Numbered from the stretch's first letter, positions 34,463 through 46,737 are shown. The stretch: 64,000 nt of DNA from Gemmatimonadaceae bacterium (GCA_020852815.1 JADZAN010000002.1:124001-188000); one strand, 5' to 3'. Program-made: numbers and translations. The notes: generated from the letters alone by a model not told the origin.

Positions 34463-35839
34463 ATGAAGATCCTGGTCGCCGAGGACGACCTCGTCACGCG
34501 AGAGATCCTCAAGCGCATCCTGACCCACATGTCGGATGAGATCCTCGAGGCCAGCAATGGCGTCGAGGCGCTGGAACTCATCGAACGCCACGACCCGGAC
34601 TTCCTGTTCACCGACATCCAGATGCCGCTCCTCGACGGAACGGCGGTTGTGGAGGCGGTGCGCTCGTCGCGCACCCACAGCATGCTTCCCATCGTTTGCA
34701 TGTCGTCGGTGAAGGACAAGGAAGACATCACGCGGCTGGTGGGCTTCGGGATCGCCGACTACATCCTCAAGCCGTTGCGCCCGTCGGAGGTGCACGAGCG
34801 CTTCCGGCGCGTGATCTCGCAACACGCCGGGTGGCGCCAGCGCCAGGGCGCCGAAGGACAGACCTCCCTCCTCGTCGTCGACTCCGACCCCAACTTCCGG
34901 CAGTTCGCGATCCCGCTGCTCGAAGGCGACTTCGTCATCTCGCAGGCCGTCTCCGGTGCGCACGCGCTGCGCGTCTACCAGGAATCGGAACTCAAGCCCA
35001 CGACTATCCTCGTGGCCGAGGGGCTCCCGCTGGTGTCGGAACTGCAGGTCGTGAACCTGGTGAGCAAGCTGGCCATCGAGTCGCGCACCGGGATCCCCTC
35101 GTTCTGGCTGGTGACGGACAGCGACGTGGCGCCCGCCGACAAGGTGCGCCACTTTGCCGGCGTGATCCGGCGCTCGTTCGTCCCCGAGACGTTCATCGCC
35201 GAGCTGCGTCGAACGCTCCTTGCCGGTTCCGCCCCGATCGACAAGCTGCGCCGCCACCTCAGGGAGGACGCGCGGAAGTGGATGGTGACGGCCACGCGCC
35301 AGACGTTAGGCGTGATGTCGGGACAGGACGTGTCGACGCTCGACTCGGCGGGCCACCGCATCGAGGACGGGATCTGCGGGCGGATCACGCTGACCGGCGA
35401 GACCGATCACATCGAAGTGGTCATCGCCTGCAACCGCGACGACGCCGTGCGCCTGGCGAGCAAGGTGCTGCGGCGCGAGGCGACGCTCGACACCGGTGGC
35501 CTCGACGTCTTTGGAGAGTTCAGCAACACGATCGGCGGGCGCGCGCGCGCCGCGCTCCTCGAGCGCGACTTCGACCTGCACATCTCGCTCCCCGAGATCA
35601 CGCAGGGCTATCAGCACGCGGGCGACGACACGGCGTGGGACACCTCGGCCTGGTTCGCCACCGCCACGGGCGAGACGTTCTTTGTCGGCATTCGCGCCGA
35701 GGAAGGGCGCGTGGGAACGATGGTCGGCTACGATCCACTGTCGGAGCTGGAGCAGGCCTCAGCGCCCGTCGTCAGCGCGAGCGCCAGCGCCGATGCCAGT
35801 TCAGTCAGCGACTCATCGGTGGACGACGCGCTATTCTAG
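34463..35839 (+). CDS. REC-REC-CheX-like response regulator
   Basis: The 458-residue protein has three domains. A true receiver (1-120) carries MKILVAEDDLVT, LFTDIQMPLLDG (Asp near 53), VCMSSVKDKED and DYILKPLRP. A second receiver-like domain (about 135-255) begins LLVVDSDPNFRQ, but has LVAEGLPLV where the phosphoacceptor should be, so it is probably inactive. A C-terminal CheX/CheC-like domain (about 285-420) has GRITLTGETDHIEVVIACNR and DVFGEFSNTIGGRARAAL, with the E-x2-N pair used by CheX phosphatases. The tail is Ser/Ala-rich. It may dephosphorylate the nearby CheY under receiver control. Confidence 0.8.
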   Translation: MKILVAEDDLVTREILKRILTHMSDEILEASNGVEALELIERHDPDFLFTDIQMPLLDGTAVVEAVRSSRTHSMLPIVCMSSVKDKEDITRLVGFGIADYILKPLRPSEVHERFRRVISQHAGWRQRQGAEGQTSLLVVDSDPNFRQFAIPLLEGDFVISQAVSGAHALRVYQESELKPTTILVAEGLPLVSELQVVNLVSKLAIESRTGIPSFWLVTDSDVAPADKVRHFAGVIRRSFVPETFIAELRRTLLAGSAPIDKLRRHLREDARKWMVTATRQTLGVMSGQDVSTLDSAGHRIEDGICGRITLTGETDHIEVVIACNRDDAVRLASKVLRREATLDTGGLDVFGEFSNTIGGRARAALLERDFDLHISLPEITQGYQHAGDDTAWDTSAWFATATGETFFVGIRAEEGRVGTMVGYDPLSELEQASAPVVSASASADASSVSDSSVDDALF

Positions 35840-35913
35840 AAACCATTCCATGAATGGACGCCGCCGCGCCGGCGCCCTGCGCCTGCCTTCGGCGTTCGGT
35901 GGGGCTGTGTCCG

Positions 35914-36645
35914 CTACTGATCCGCCGTGAGCATGTACCCCACGCCGCGCACCGTCTGGACGAGCGCCTTGTCAGCGTCGTGGTCGACCTTCTTGCGCAG
36001 GTAGTTGATGTAGACGTCGACGATGTTGGTCGTCGGGTCGAACTCCTGCTTCCAGACGTGCTCCGAGATCTGCTCGCGCGACACCGGCATTCCGGCGTGT
36101 CGCATGAGGTACTCGAGGAGCGCGTACTCCTTCTGCGTGAGCGCGATGACGCGCTCGCCACGCATCACCTCGCGCGAGATGGGATTGAGCGTGAGGTCGC
36201 CCACGCGCATGAGCGTCGCTTCCACGCGAATCGACGAGCGGCGCAGGAGTGCGCGCACGCGGGCCAGCAGTTCGTCATAGTCGAACGGCTTGGCCAGGTA
36301 GTCGTCGGCTCCCGCCTCGAAGCCCTGCACCTTGTCGGTGACCGTGTCGCGCGCGGTGAGCATCAGCACCGGCGCGGTAAAGGCGCGCTGCCGCAACTCC
36401 TTCGCCACCGACAGCCCGTTCCGCTTGGGGAGGCCGATATCGAGGATGATAAGGTGCGGTTGCTCGTCGAGGGCGACCTGCAGGGCCGCGTCCCCATCGG
36501 TCGCGGTTATCACCGTGTAGCCGTTGTCCGCCAGCGTACGCTGGAGGACGTCGAGCACTTCGCGGCGATCCTCGACGACGAGGATCTTGGCCTGCGCGCC
36601 CTGCGGCGCTGGCGATCCCTGCTGCGTCGATGTGGTCTGTTCCAT
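35914..36645 (-). CDS. OmpR/PhoB-family DNA-binding response regulator
   Basis: The 243-residue two-component regulator has a receiver with ILVVEDRREVLDVL (one acidic residue replaced by Arg), phosphoacceptor in LIILDIGLPKRNGLSV, VLMLTARDTV and YLAKPFDYDEL. The winged-helix domain shows LTLNPISREVMRG, LTQKEYALLEYLMRHAGMPV, SREQISEHVW, NIVDVYINYLRKKVD and VRGVGYMLT, typical of OmpR-like DNA binding. The N-terminus has about 17 Gln/Ser/Thr-rich residues. ATG 36660 is an alternative start. There is no sensor kinase next to it. Confidence 0.92.
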   Translation of the reverse strand: MEQTTSTQQGSPAPQGAQAKILVVEDRREVLDVLQRTLADNGYTVITATDGDAALQVALDEQPHLIILDIGLPKRNGLSVAKELRQRAFTAPVLMLTARDTVTDKVQGFEAGADDYLAKPFDYDELLARVRALLRRSSIRVEATLMRVGDLTLNPISREVMRGERVIALTQKEYALLEYLMRHAGMPVSREQISEHVWKQEFDPTTNIVDVYINYLRKKVDHDADKALVQTVRGVGYMLTADQ

Positions 36646-36773
36646 ATGCAAGAAAGTCATAATGCGATTCAACGGCGCGGGCAAGCAAGTGGGCACGACC
36701 CGGTACGGGGGGCGCGGGCGCGATTGGCGGCACGTCATGCGCCCTCCGTTTCGCTCGACTCCGCCAGCTCCCT

Positions 36774-37289
36774 GTGTCGGGTCTCCTGCTCCCCCTTGAG
36801 TGTCGGCAGCTTCCCCTCTTCCTTTCGCTCGTGCTTGCCAACCGAGTTCGAGACGGGGTGTCCATCGGGGCCATCGGGGCCGCCGCGACTGCGGGGGCGC
36901 TGGTGGGGCTCGGAATGCGCCACGACGCCGCCACGCTGCCGTTCGACCTCGCCGGGCGCGCGCTGCTGGCGAGCCTGCGCCTTGCCACGGCCTCGCCGTC
37001 GTTCGCCGTGGGCCTTGGCGCGGTCACCCACCTTCTCTGGATGGGACTGTGGGGTGTGTGCTTCAGCGCCTTCGCGACATCGCTGCGGGGGCTCGCGCTC
37101 CCAGCGGGGGCGCTGGTCTTCGTCCTCTTCCTTGGCGCCTTGGCGGGGACCGTCGTCCCCGGGGCGCTGGGGGCGGCGGCGTTCGCCCAACTCAGCTCGG
37201 CACAGACTGCCTTCCTCCTCGCCCTCCTCGCTGGTGCGTTCATTGCGGGAGTGGTCGTCGTGCGTCCGCGTATCGGGCACGTCACGTAA
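36774..37289 (+). CDS. Hypothetical multi-pass membrane protein
   Basis: About 171 residues with four hydrophobic segments: SIGAIGAAATAGALVGLGM, SFAVGLGAVTHLLWMGLWGV, LALPAGALVFVLFLGALAG and AFLLALLAGAFIAGVVVV. No known family was recognised. The longest open frame starts with GTG 36774; internal GTG codons near 36828 and 36855 are also plausible, since the first ~25 residues are not well conserved in type. It is divergent from the OmpR-type regulator with 128 bp between them, so it might be a target of that regulator (inference). Confidence 0.6.
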   Translation: MSGLLLPLECRQLPLFLSLVLANRVRDGVSIGAIGAAATAGALVGLGMRHDAATLPFDLAGRALLASLRLATASPSFAVGLGAVTHLLWMGLWGVCFSAFATSLRGLALPAGALVFVLFLGALAGTVVPGALGAAAFAQLSSAQTAFLLALLAGAFIAGVVVVRPRIGHVT

Positions 37290-37426
37290 TCGGAACCTCA
37301 TCTTCCGAGGTGTGGCCGACGGCGCACTCGCGGGGTCCATCCTTGTGAAGGACTCCCGCTCCGAGAAGCGCAGGCGGACACTTCGGCCCGCTGCGATACG
37401 GAGCGTTCCTTTGAGAAGGAGGGGTG

Positions 37427-37963
37427 ATGGACGTCCTCGTGATGCTCGAGGATCGCCCCGAACACTCGACAGTGCTCGCGCACGTGAACTCCGTACCCTC
37501 GCCGCTCAATTCCGAGCGCCCCTCGCGGGACGTGGTCACGCTCTTCGGAGATGCCACGCCCGAGTCGTTGGCCCTCGCCTTGGCGGCCGCGGTCGAAGCG
37601 CACCGTGAGCCCACCGAGCGTTTGGACACGATCCGACACGTAGCCTTGTGGCCGGAGCGCGGCGCCGTGGGAGACGCCGCGTGGCGAGATGAATCGACGG
37701 GACATCTCGTCACGAGCGACCTGGCCATCCCGTTCGCCGTCCTGCAGGACACCGCCGAGCTCTTGCTCGCGGAGTGTGGCGCAGCGATTCGCCGACTGGT
37801 GGCCGGGCTCCTCATGCCCGACTGGCCCGAAGGGACGCGCCGCGCGATCAGCTTCTCGCTGGCACCGCATGCCGTCCTCCCGGCGGGCGCCGGGGCGCAC
37901 CGTGATGCACTTCTCGACAGCTATCGCCAGGCCGATGGACTCGACTTCGACCAAGGAGACTGA
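37427..37963 (+). CDS. Hypothetical soluble protein
   Basis: The 178-residue predicted cytosolic protein has an N-terminal MDVLVMLEDRPEHSTVLAH and an Ala-rich helix (SLALALAAAVEAHREPTERL). It was not recognised. The gene is supported by a strong ribosome-binding site (AAGGAGGGG at about 37417-37424) immediately before ATG 37427, and by a terminator just after the stop. An adjacent GTG at 37424 is less likely. No other reading frame in this stretch looks better. Confidence 0.6.
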   Translation: MDVLVMLEDRPEHSTVLAHVNSVPSPLNSERPSRDVVTLFGDATPESLALALAAAVEAHREPTERLDTIRHVALWPERGAVGDAAWRDESTGHLVTSDLAIPFAVLQDTAELLLAECGAAIRRLVAGLLMPDWPEGTRRAISFSLAPHAVLPAGAGAHRDALLDSYRQADGLDFDQGD

Positions 37964-37992
37964 ACCTCGATCCTGATCTGTCCGAGCAGTCG

Positions 37993-38028
37993 ACGGGGCG
38001 CCCTTCGCGGGGCGCCCCGTTCGCGTTT
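37993..38028 (+). terminator. Rho-independent terminator
   Basis: A perfect 11-bp GC-rich stem (37993-38003 and 38010-38020), loop TTCGCG, followed by TCGCGTTTT. It is 30 nt after the hypothetical gene stop and upstream of the EF-G-like gene. Confidence 0.85.
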
Positions 38029-38115
38029 TGGCAATCGGGCGTTCGCTTCTTGACGCTCCCTCGCTCGCGCGCCAGCGTCCGGGCATGTCACCATCCCACC
38101 ATGGGAGAACATGCA

Positions 38116-40224
38116 ATGCGTGAATATCGCGCGACGGACATTCGAAACGTGGCGGTAGTCGGACACGGAGCCAGCGGCAAGACCACCTTGGTCGACGCCC
38201 TGGCTTTCGTGTCCGGATCGAGTAAACGCCACGGCACCATCAAGGAAGGGACGACCCTCACCGACCATACCCCCGAAGAAATCGAGCGCGGCTACTCCAT
38301 CAGCCTCGGGTGCGCATTCGCCGAATGGATGGACACGAAGATCAACCTGATCGACACCCCGGGGTACCTCGACTTCCACGGCGATGCGATCGCCGGAATC
38401 GCGGCAGCTGACGGCGTCATCAGCGTCGTCAGCGCGCAGGGCGGGGTCGAAGTCGGGACCGAAAAGACGTTTCACGAGGCGGTGTCGCGCGGCGACCCGA
38501 TCCTGTTCGTGGTCTCGATGATGGACAAGGAACACGCCGATTTCGACCGCGTCTATCACCAGGTCAAGGACCGGCTCTCCGCCAAGGTGGTCCCGGTCGA
38601 GATCCCGATCGGCAGCGGCGCCAACTTCCGCGGTGTCATCAACCTCTTCACCCGCAAGGCGTACCTCTACAACCCGGGGAGCAAGTCGAGCGACTACACC
38701 GAGGCCGAGATCCCGGCCGAGCACAAGGAAACGTTCGACACCTACTACCAGGAGCTGATCGAGGCCATCTCCGCCACCGACGACGCCATGCTCGAACGCT
38801 ACCTGGAAGGGGCGGAGATCGGGCGCGACGAGGCGATCCACGGGATGAAGGAAGCGATGAAGCGGATGGACCTCTTCCCGCTCTTCGCCGTCTCGGCCGA
38901 TCACCTCATTGGCATCCAGGCCATGCTCACCGAACTCGTGCAGCTGATGCCCTCGGCGTACGAGATGGAGGAGATCCACGCCTTCAAGGGTGCCGAGGGC
39001 GACCACACGGTTGAGATCCACGCCGTCGACACCAACCCGTTCTCGGCGCTCGTCTTCAAGACGCTGTCCGAGCCGCACGTGGGCGAGGTGTCGTTCTTCC
39101 GCATCTTCTCGGGGAGCGTGAACAACGGGCAGGATGTCTTCAACGCCACGCGCGACGGTGTGGAGAAGATGGGGCACCTGTGCGTGGGGCAGGGGAAGGA
39201 GCGCATCGAGGTCCCGGTGCTGCACGCCGGCGACATTGGCTGCGTGGCCAAGCTCAAGAACACGCACACCAACGACACCCTGTCCACCAGGGAGCACCCC
39301 GTGCGCCTGCCGCAGGTGAGCTTCCCCGAGCCGGCGGTGCAGTTTGCGGTACATGCCGCATCGCGCAGCGACGAGGAGAAGCTGCAGCAGGGGCTGCACC
39401 GGCTGCACGACGAAGATCCCACCTTCGAGACGAGTTACAACCCGGAGACGCACGAGACCATCATTTCCGGGTTAGGGGAGCGGCACCTCGACGTGTCGCT
39501 GGCCAAGCTCCGCCGCAAGTACAACGTGAACGCCGAGCTCACGCGGCCGCGCATCGCCTACCGCGAGACCATCACGGCGCGCGGCGACGGGCAGGGGCGC
39601 CACAAGAAGCAGTCCGGAGGGCGCGGGCAGTTCGGCGACTGCTGGATTCGCATGGCGCCGCGTCCGCGCGGCGACGGCTACCACTTCATCGACAAGATCG
39701 TCGGTGGCGTGATTCCTTCCGGCTTCCGGCCGGCGATCGACCGCGGGATCCAGGAGGCCTCGGCGCGCGGCATCCTGGCCGGCTATCCGCTGGTGGACTT
39801 CGAGGTCGAGCTGTACGACGGCTCGTATCACTCGGTCGACTCGAACGAGATGTCGTTCAAGATGGCCGGGATCCTCGGCTTCAAGGCGGTGGCGCCAAAG
39901 TGCAAGCCCATTCTCCTCGAGCCGCTCGATCACGTCGAGATCACGACCCCCGACAGCTTTCTGGGCGACGTGATGGGTGACCTGAGCGGTCGCCGCGGGC
40001 ACATCCTGGGTTCCGACTCGGCCATGGCGGGGCACACGATGGTGAAGGCGGTAGTGCCGCAGGCCGAGATGCACCTCTATGCGACCGACCTCAGCTCACT
40101 GAGCCACGGGCATGCGTCGTTCCGGAAGCGCTTCCACGGCTATGAGCAGATGCCGCACGAAGCCGCGCTCAAGGTGGTGAGCGAGTCGGCGAAGGCCAGG
40201 AAGGAGGAGGAAGAGGAAGGCTGA
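38116..40224 (+). CDS. EF-G-like translational GTPase (EF-G2-type paralogue)
   Basis: The 702-residue protein has the five-domain EF-G layout. G1 is GHGASGKTTLVDAL, whereas canonical EF-G has AHIDAGKTT. Switch I region is EEIERGYSISLGCAF; G3 is DTPGYLDFHGDAI. G4 reads VVSMMDKEHADF, so the NKxD Asn-Lys pair is replaced by Ser-Met. Domain II, III (SYNPETHETIISGLGERHLD), IV (GGRGQFGDCWIRM and GVIPSGFRPAIDRGIQEA) and V (GDLSGRRGHILG) are present. The start at 38116 is supported by GGGAGA at 38104-38109. It is probably not the housekeeping EF-G; family members act in ribosome recycling or have unknown roles. The C-terminus is a Lys/Glu run. Confidence 0.88.
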   Translation: MREYRATDIRNVAVVGHGASGKTTLVDALAFVSGSSKRHGTIKEGTTLTDHTPEEIERGYSISLGCAFAEWMDTKINLIDTPGYLDFHGDAIAGIAAADGVISVVSAQGGVEVGTEKTFHEAVSRGDPILFVVSMMDKEHADFDRVYHQVKDRLSAKVVPVEIPIGSGANFRGVINLFTRKAYLYNPGSKSSDYTEAEIPAEHKETFDTYYQELIEAISATDDAMLERYLEGAEIGRDEAIHGMKEAMKRMDLFPLFAVSADHLIGIQAMLTELVQLMPSAYEMEEIHAFKGAEGDHTVEIHAVDTNPFSALVFKTLSEPHVGEVSFFRIFSGSVNNGQDVFNATRDGVEKMGHLCVGQGKERIEVPVLHAGDIGCVAKLKNTHTNDTLSTREHPVRLPQVSFPEPAVQFAVHAASRSDEEKLQQGLHRLHDEDPTFETSYNPETHETIISGLGERHLDVSLAKLRRKYNVNAELTRPRIAYRETITARGDGQGRHKKQSGGRGQFGDCWIRMAPRPRGDGYHFIDKIVGGVIPSGFRPAIDRGIQEASARGILAGYPLVDFEVELYDGSYHSVDSNEMSFKMAGILGFKAVAPKCKPILLEPLDHVEITTPDSFLGDVMGDLSGRRGHILGSDSAMAGHTMVKAVVPQAEMHLYATDLSSLSHGHASFRKRFHGYEQMPHEAALKVVSESAKARKEEEEEG

Positions 40225-40262
40225 TTGCACGGCGTGGCTCGCCGCGCGTGATGCCTGGAAAG

Positions 40263-40296
40263 ACGAACGGCCCGGGTGCGATCCCGGGCCGTTCGT
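40263..40296. terminator. Bidirectional hairpin between EF-G-like and metallo-hydrolase genes
   Basis: A perfect 14-bp stem (40263-40276 and 40283-40296), loop TGCGAT, lies between convergent stops at 40224 and 40317. Confidence 0.8.
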
Positions 40297-40316
40297 GCGA
40301 CCGGCGCGCCGCGCAC

Positions 40317-41174
40317 CTAACGAATCGCAACAACCTCCGGGCCGGCGCTGGGAAAGCGGCCAAAGACGGTCGGGTCGTGCCCCGGCACCACGAGGCGCGG
40401 CGGTGCGGCAATGCGCTGCATCCGCGTCTGTGCCGCAAGGTTGGAGAGCGTGTCGAGCGTTTGCGCGATGGGGCGGCGCAACGAGAGGTTCTCGTACAGG
40501 TAGGCGTTGTCCGAGGCAATGACGACACGCCCCGCGCGCGTCTCCACGCCAACGTACTGCGACGCGAAGGTGTGCTTCCCGCCGGTGTAGACGCGGATTC
40601 CCGGGCGCACCTCCGCGCTGTCGCCGTCGGACAGGCGCACGCGCCCTTCCGTGAACAGGCGCCGGTACAGCTTGGCCACGTCGGGATCGATGGCCCGGTC
40701 CCTGGCCGAGCCGTCGGCGCCGACGTAGTGCTCGAACTCCGCGCGCTGCAGCCAGATGCGGGCGCGCGGAAAGCGCTCCACGCCATCGGCGTGATCCCAG
40801 TGGATGTGCGAGACGACGATGTCGCTCACGCGCGCGGGGTCGAAACCGGCGCGGCGCAGCGCCGAGTCGGGGGTGACGTAGGCGGTGGGCTTCCACTGGC
40901 GAATGAACTTGTCGCGCGTGAAGCCGGCGTCGACGAGGACGATGTCGCCGTCAGGTGCACGGAGCGGCCACACCATCATGGCGATGTCGAGGCGTCGCGC
41001 GCTGTCGCTCCCGGCAATGAGGGCGCGCACCGGGAAGCCGGGGAGGGTCGCAAACCGAACCGCGAATGCCTCCCACTGCGTGGTCGTCGCGTGACGCGGC
41101 GATGCGGCGCAGGCGGAGAGTGCGGCGGCGAGCGACAGGGCGGTGGCGAGCGACGTCAGGCGCCGTGAGTGCAT
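40317..41174 (-). CDS. Metallo-beta-lactamase-fold lipoprotein hydrolase
   Basis: The 285-residue protein has a lipoprotein signal (LSLAAALSAC; Cys near residue 22) and the metallo-hydrolase fold. Motifs are GDIVLVDAGFTRDKF, SHIHWDHADGVERF (HxHxDH zinc site), an internal YTGGKHTFASQYVGVE, a bridging Asp in VVIASDNAYLYEN and a final His in LVVPGHDPTVF. The whole catalytic set is complete. Related proteins include quorum-quenching lactonases and other hydrolases; substrate cannot be read. Three GCCCCCTC units lie immediately 5' of its start. The stop lies in a CGTTAGG heptamer. Confidence 0.88.
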   Translation of the reverse strand: MHSRRLTSLATALSLAAALSACAASPRHATTTQWEAFAVRFATLPGFPVRALIAGSDSARRLDIAMMVWPLRAPDGDIVLVDAGFTRDKFIRQWKPTAYVTPDSALRRAGFDPARVSDIVVSHIHWDHADGVERFPRARIWLQRAEFEHYVGADGSARDRAIDPDVAKLYRRLFTEGRVRLSDGDSAEVRPGIRVYTGGKHTFASQYVGVETRAGRVVIASDNAYLYENLSLRRPIAQTLDTLSNLAAQTRMQRIAAPPRLVVPGHDPTVFGRFPSAGPEVVAIR

Positions 41175-41179
41175 GGCAC

Positions 41180-41203
41180 GAGGGGGCGAGGGGGCGAGGG
41201 GGC
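41180..41203 (-). repeat. GCCCCCTC 8-mer x3, 5 nt upstream of a start codon
   Basis: Three exact 8-bp units (GAGGGGGC on the plus strand) precede the ATG at 41174. The sense strand is C-rich, as for the 7-mer repeats at three other gene starts. Confidence 0.9.
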
Positions 41204-41258
41204 GAGAGGAGGTGATGGGTGAAGGGGAGCACACGCGCCGTGGTGGGGCGCCATTCGC

Positions 41259-43313
41259 TCAGTTCCGTTCCCCGCGGAGGATGGTCGTGAGCAGCCCCAC
41301 CGCGAAGATGCGTCCCTGGCCGGGCTCGGCCCACAGCTGCAACAAGTACTGCGTCGTTGGCGAGGTGAGCGAATGCCACGCCGTGCCGTCGAAGCGCAGC
41401 AGCGCCCCCCCTTCGCCGAGTGCATACACGTCGGTGGGCCCCGTTCCCCACACGTGGCGCAGCGTGCGGGCCACGGGGCTCGTCATGGAGTACCAGCGCT
41501 TCCCGTCGTAACGCAGGATCGTTGCCGAGTCGCCGACCGCAAAGATGTCGCGCGGCCCCGTCCCCCAGATGCCGCGCAGCAGCTGACGGGTGGGTGTCGC
41601 CATCCGCCGCCACTGGGTCCCGTCGTAGCGCAGCACGAGCCCTGTGTCGCCCACGGCAAAGACGTCGGTGGCCGAGAGCCCCCACACGTGCCGCAGGAAG
41701 GCGGTCGTCCCGCTGGTCATCGGCGTCCACGTCCCGTTCCCCGCGGACGAGAGGATCACGCCGCGCTCGCCGACGATGAAGGTGTGCGCGGGGTCGGATG
41801 ACCAAACCGAGCGAAGCAGGGTGAAGAGTCCGGTGCTCTCGGTGCGCCATGCCGTGCCGTCGTAGCGAATCACCGTCCCGGTGTCGCCCACGGCCACCAC
41901 CTGCGTGGGCGAGGCTCCAAAGATGCCGTACAGCGGTTGCGTGGGCGGGGTGTCGTCCAGCACCGACCACCCGGCCTGTGCGGTGCGCTTGAGCACCACG
42001 CCCCCCCCGCCCACCGCGTACATCGTCCCGTCGCCCGGCCCCCACACCGACGTCAGCGCCGGCGAGGTGATCTCGGCGCGCCACCCGGTGGCCGGCGTGC
42101 CGCGCAGCACGGTCCCGTCCCACCCCGCCAGCAACACGCGCCCCGCGCCGTCGCCCCACACACCGCGCAGGTTCTGCCCCGTGCCCGAGTTGGTCACCAC
42201 GCGCCAGGTGGCGCCGTCGAACTGGAGTACCGCACCGGTGTTGCCCACGGCGTAGACCTCGTTGGCCGACTGCCCCCATACGGCGAAGAGGTTGCGGCGC
42301 GTGACCGTGGAACGCTGCTGCCAGTTAGTCCCATCGTAGTGCAGCGTGAGCCCGTTGATCCCCACCGCCCACACATCCTGCGCACTGCTCCCCCACACGC
42401 CGAAGATCGCATCAGTGGTGGGGGAGGAGGCCGGCGTGAACTGCGCACCGTCGTAGTGCACCAACACCCCGTTCTGCCCGGCGAACCAGAGGTCGTTGCC
42501 CGCCGTTCCCCAAATTGCCCACAGCTCCCAGCCGCGCGCGGCGGAGAGGACGCGCCAGGCGGTCCCATCCCAGCGCAGGATCGTGCCGTCGGTGCCGGCG
42601 ACATACACCTCCTGCGCCGAGAAGCCAAAGACATCCAGCAGCGTCTCGCTGGAGGGGCTCGCCATCGGGAGCCAACGCGTTCCATCGTAGTGCCAGATGG
42701 CCCCGGCCGTCCCCACGACGTACACGTCGCGCGCACTCGATCCCCACACGCCCACGAAGGTCACCGAAGTGTCGGTGCGCACCAGGCGCCAGTTCCCCCC
42801 CGTGCCTTGCAGGATCACCCCGCCTTGCCCCACGGCAAACCCTTCGCCGGTGGCCGGGTCGCTCCAGACGCCGAGCAACGAGACGTCTGTCACTCCCTCG
42901 CGCTCGATCCCGAAGGTGGGGACGCGAATGGTCGTCCCCACGACGGTGATGTCAGAACTGTCGCGCAATGCCCCCGCACTCGCCGTGATCCGCGCGCTCC
43001 CCGCCGCCACTCCCTGCACCACGCCGGCGCTCGACACGCTCGCCACGGCCGGGGCGCTGCTCTCCCAGCGTAGCGTGACCCCCGTGACCGCCCCACCGCT
43101 CGCGTTGCGCGCCGTCCCCGCCAACGGAAGCGTGGCCCCGGTGTGCAACCACGCCGTCGCCGGGACGACCTCCACCGACGCCACTCCCGGGGGCGTTGGA
43201 TCGCCAGGGCCGTTGCCTTCGTCGCGACACGCCGCGCCCGCGAGCAACGCGACCAGCACGAGTGCGCGCGCCAGCGCCGCTGAGACGCCTTCATGAGCAA
43301 GGCCTAACGCCAT
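41259..43313 (-). CDS. BIG2 plus 14-unit propeller lipoprotein
   Basis: The 684-residue lipoprotein (signal ending LLAGAAC) has one BIG2 domain (ASVEVVPATAWLHTGATLP to RITASAG). After it come 14 units of about 38-42 residues with the pattern VWGxSAxDVYAVGxxGxILRYDGTxW. Fourteen units fit two seven-bladed propellers. The last unit ends the protein. There is no catalytic motif; surface recognition or binding is inferred. The start at 43313 gives MALGLAHEGVSAAL followed by a signal helix. It is 85 bp upstream of the metallo-hydrolase gene and may be co-transcribed with it. Confidence 0.85.
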   Translation of the reverse strand: MALGLAHEGVSAALARALVLVALLAGAACRDEGNGPGDPTPPGVASVEVVPATAWLHTGATLPLAGTARNASGGAVTGVTLRWESSAPAVASVSSAGVVQGVAAGSARITASAGALRDSSDITVVGTTIRVPTFGIEREGVTDVSLLGVWSDPATGEGFAVGQGGVILQGTGGNWRLVRTDTSVTFVGVWGSSARDVYVVGTAGAIWHYDGTRWLPMASPSSETLLDVFGFSAQEVYVAGTDGTILRWDGTAWRVLSAARGWELWAIWGTAGNDLWFAGQNGVLVHYDGAQFTPASSPTTDAIFGVWGSSAQDVWAVGINGLTLHYDGTNWQQRSTVTRRNLFAVWGQSANEVYAVGNTGAVLQFDGATWRVVTNSGTGQNLRGVWGDGAGRVLLAGWDGTVLRGTPATGWRAEITSPALTSVWGPGDGTMYAVGGGGVVLKRTAQAGWSVLDDTPPTQPLYGIFGASPTQVVAVGDTGTVIRYDGTAWRTESTGLFTLLRSVWSSDPAHTFIVGERGVILSSAGNGTWTPMTSGTTAFLRHVWGLSATDVFAVGDTGLVLRYDGTQWRRMATPTRQLLRGIWGTGPRDIFAVGDSATILRYDGKRWYSMTSPVARTLRHVWGTGPTDVYALGEGGALLRFDGTAWHSLTSPTTQYLLQLWAEPGQGRIFAVGLLTTILRGERN

Positions 43314-43595
43314 TGCCCGTAGAGCCTTGGGTGCACCGTCACCGTGCGTTGAAAGTGGTCGTCCCACGCGTCTCCGATCAGTCAAGAACTCCTCCAAAGT
43401 TGCCGATCATCACCAGCAGGTGAAAGCCTCGAGCGCCGCACGCTCACTCGCCGACGATCCGGGATGCCACGATGTACGGAACACGCGCGCCGCTCTCCTG
43501 TTCCCGACGCTCTCTCTGCCGCGCCCTGCGCGCTGTGACGTGACCGGGCACGCTTGCGCCCTGCCCGGGGTTCCCCATGACACCCTTGAGGTGAC

Positions 43596-46649
<3,054 letters not shown>

Positions 46650-46701
46650 CGGTTCGTTAGGAGCGCTGGGCGCCGCCGACAGTATGGCGCGCGGCGCGGC
46701 T

Positions 46702-46737
46702 CATGGCGTGGCGCATGGCGTGGCGCATGGCGCGGCT
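46702..46737. repeat. CATGGCGTGGCG 12-mer tandem repeat
   Basis: Two exact and one degenerate 12-bp units lie in the gap between the convergent hybrid-kinase and plug-like lipoprotein genes. Related GGCGCGGCTCA words flank them. There is no coding frame here. Confidence 0.75.
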
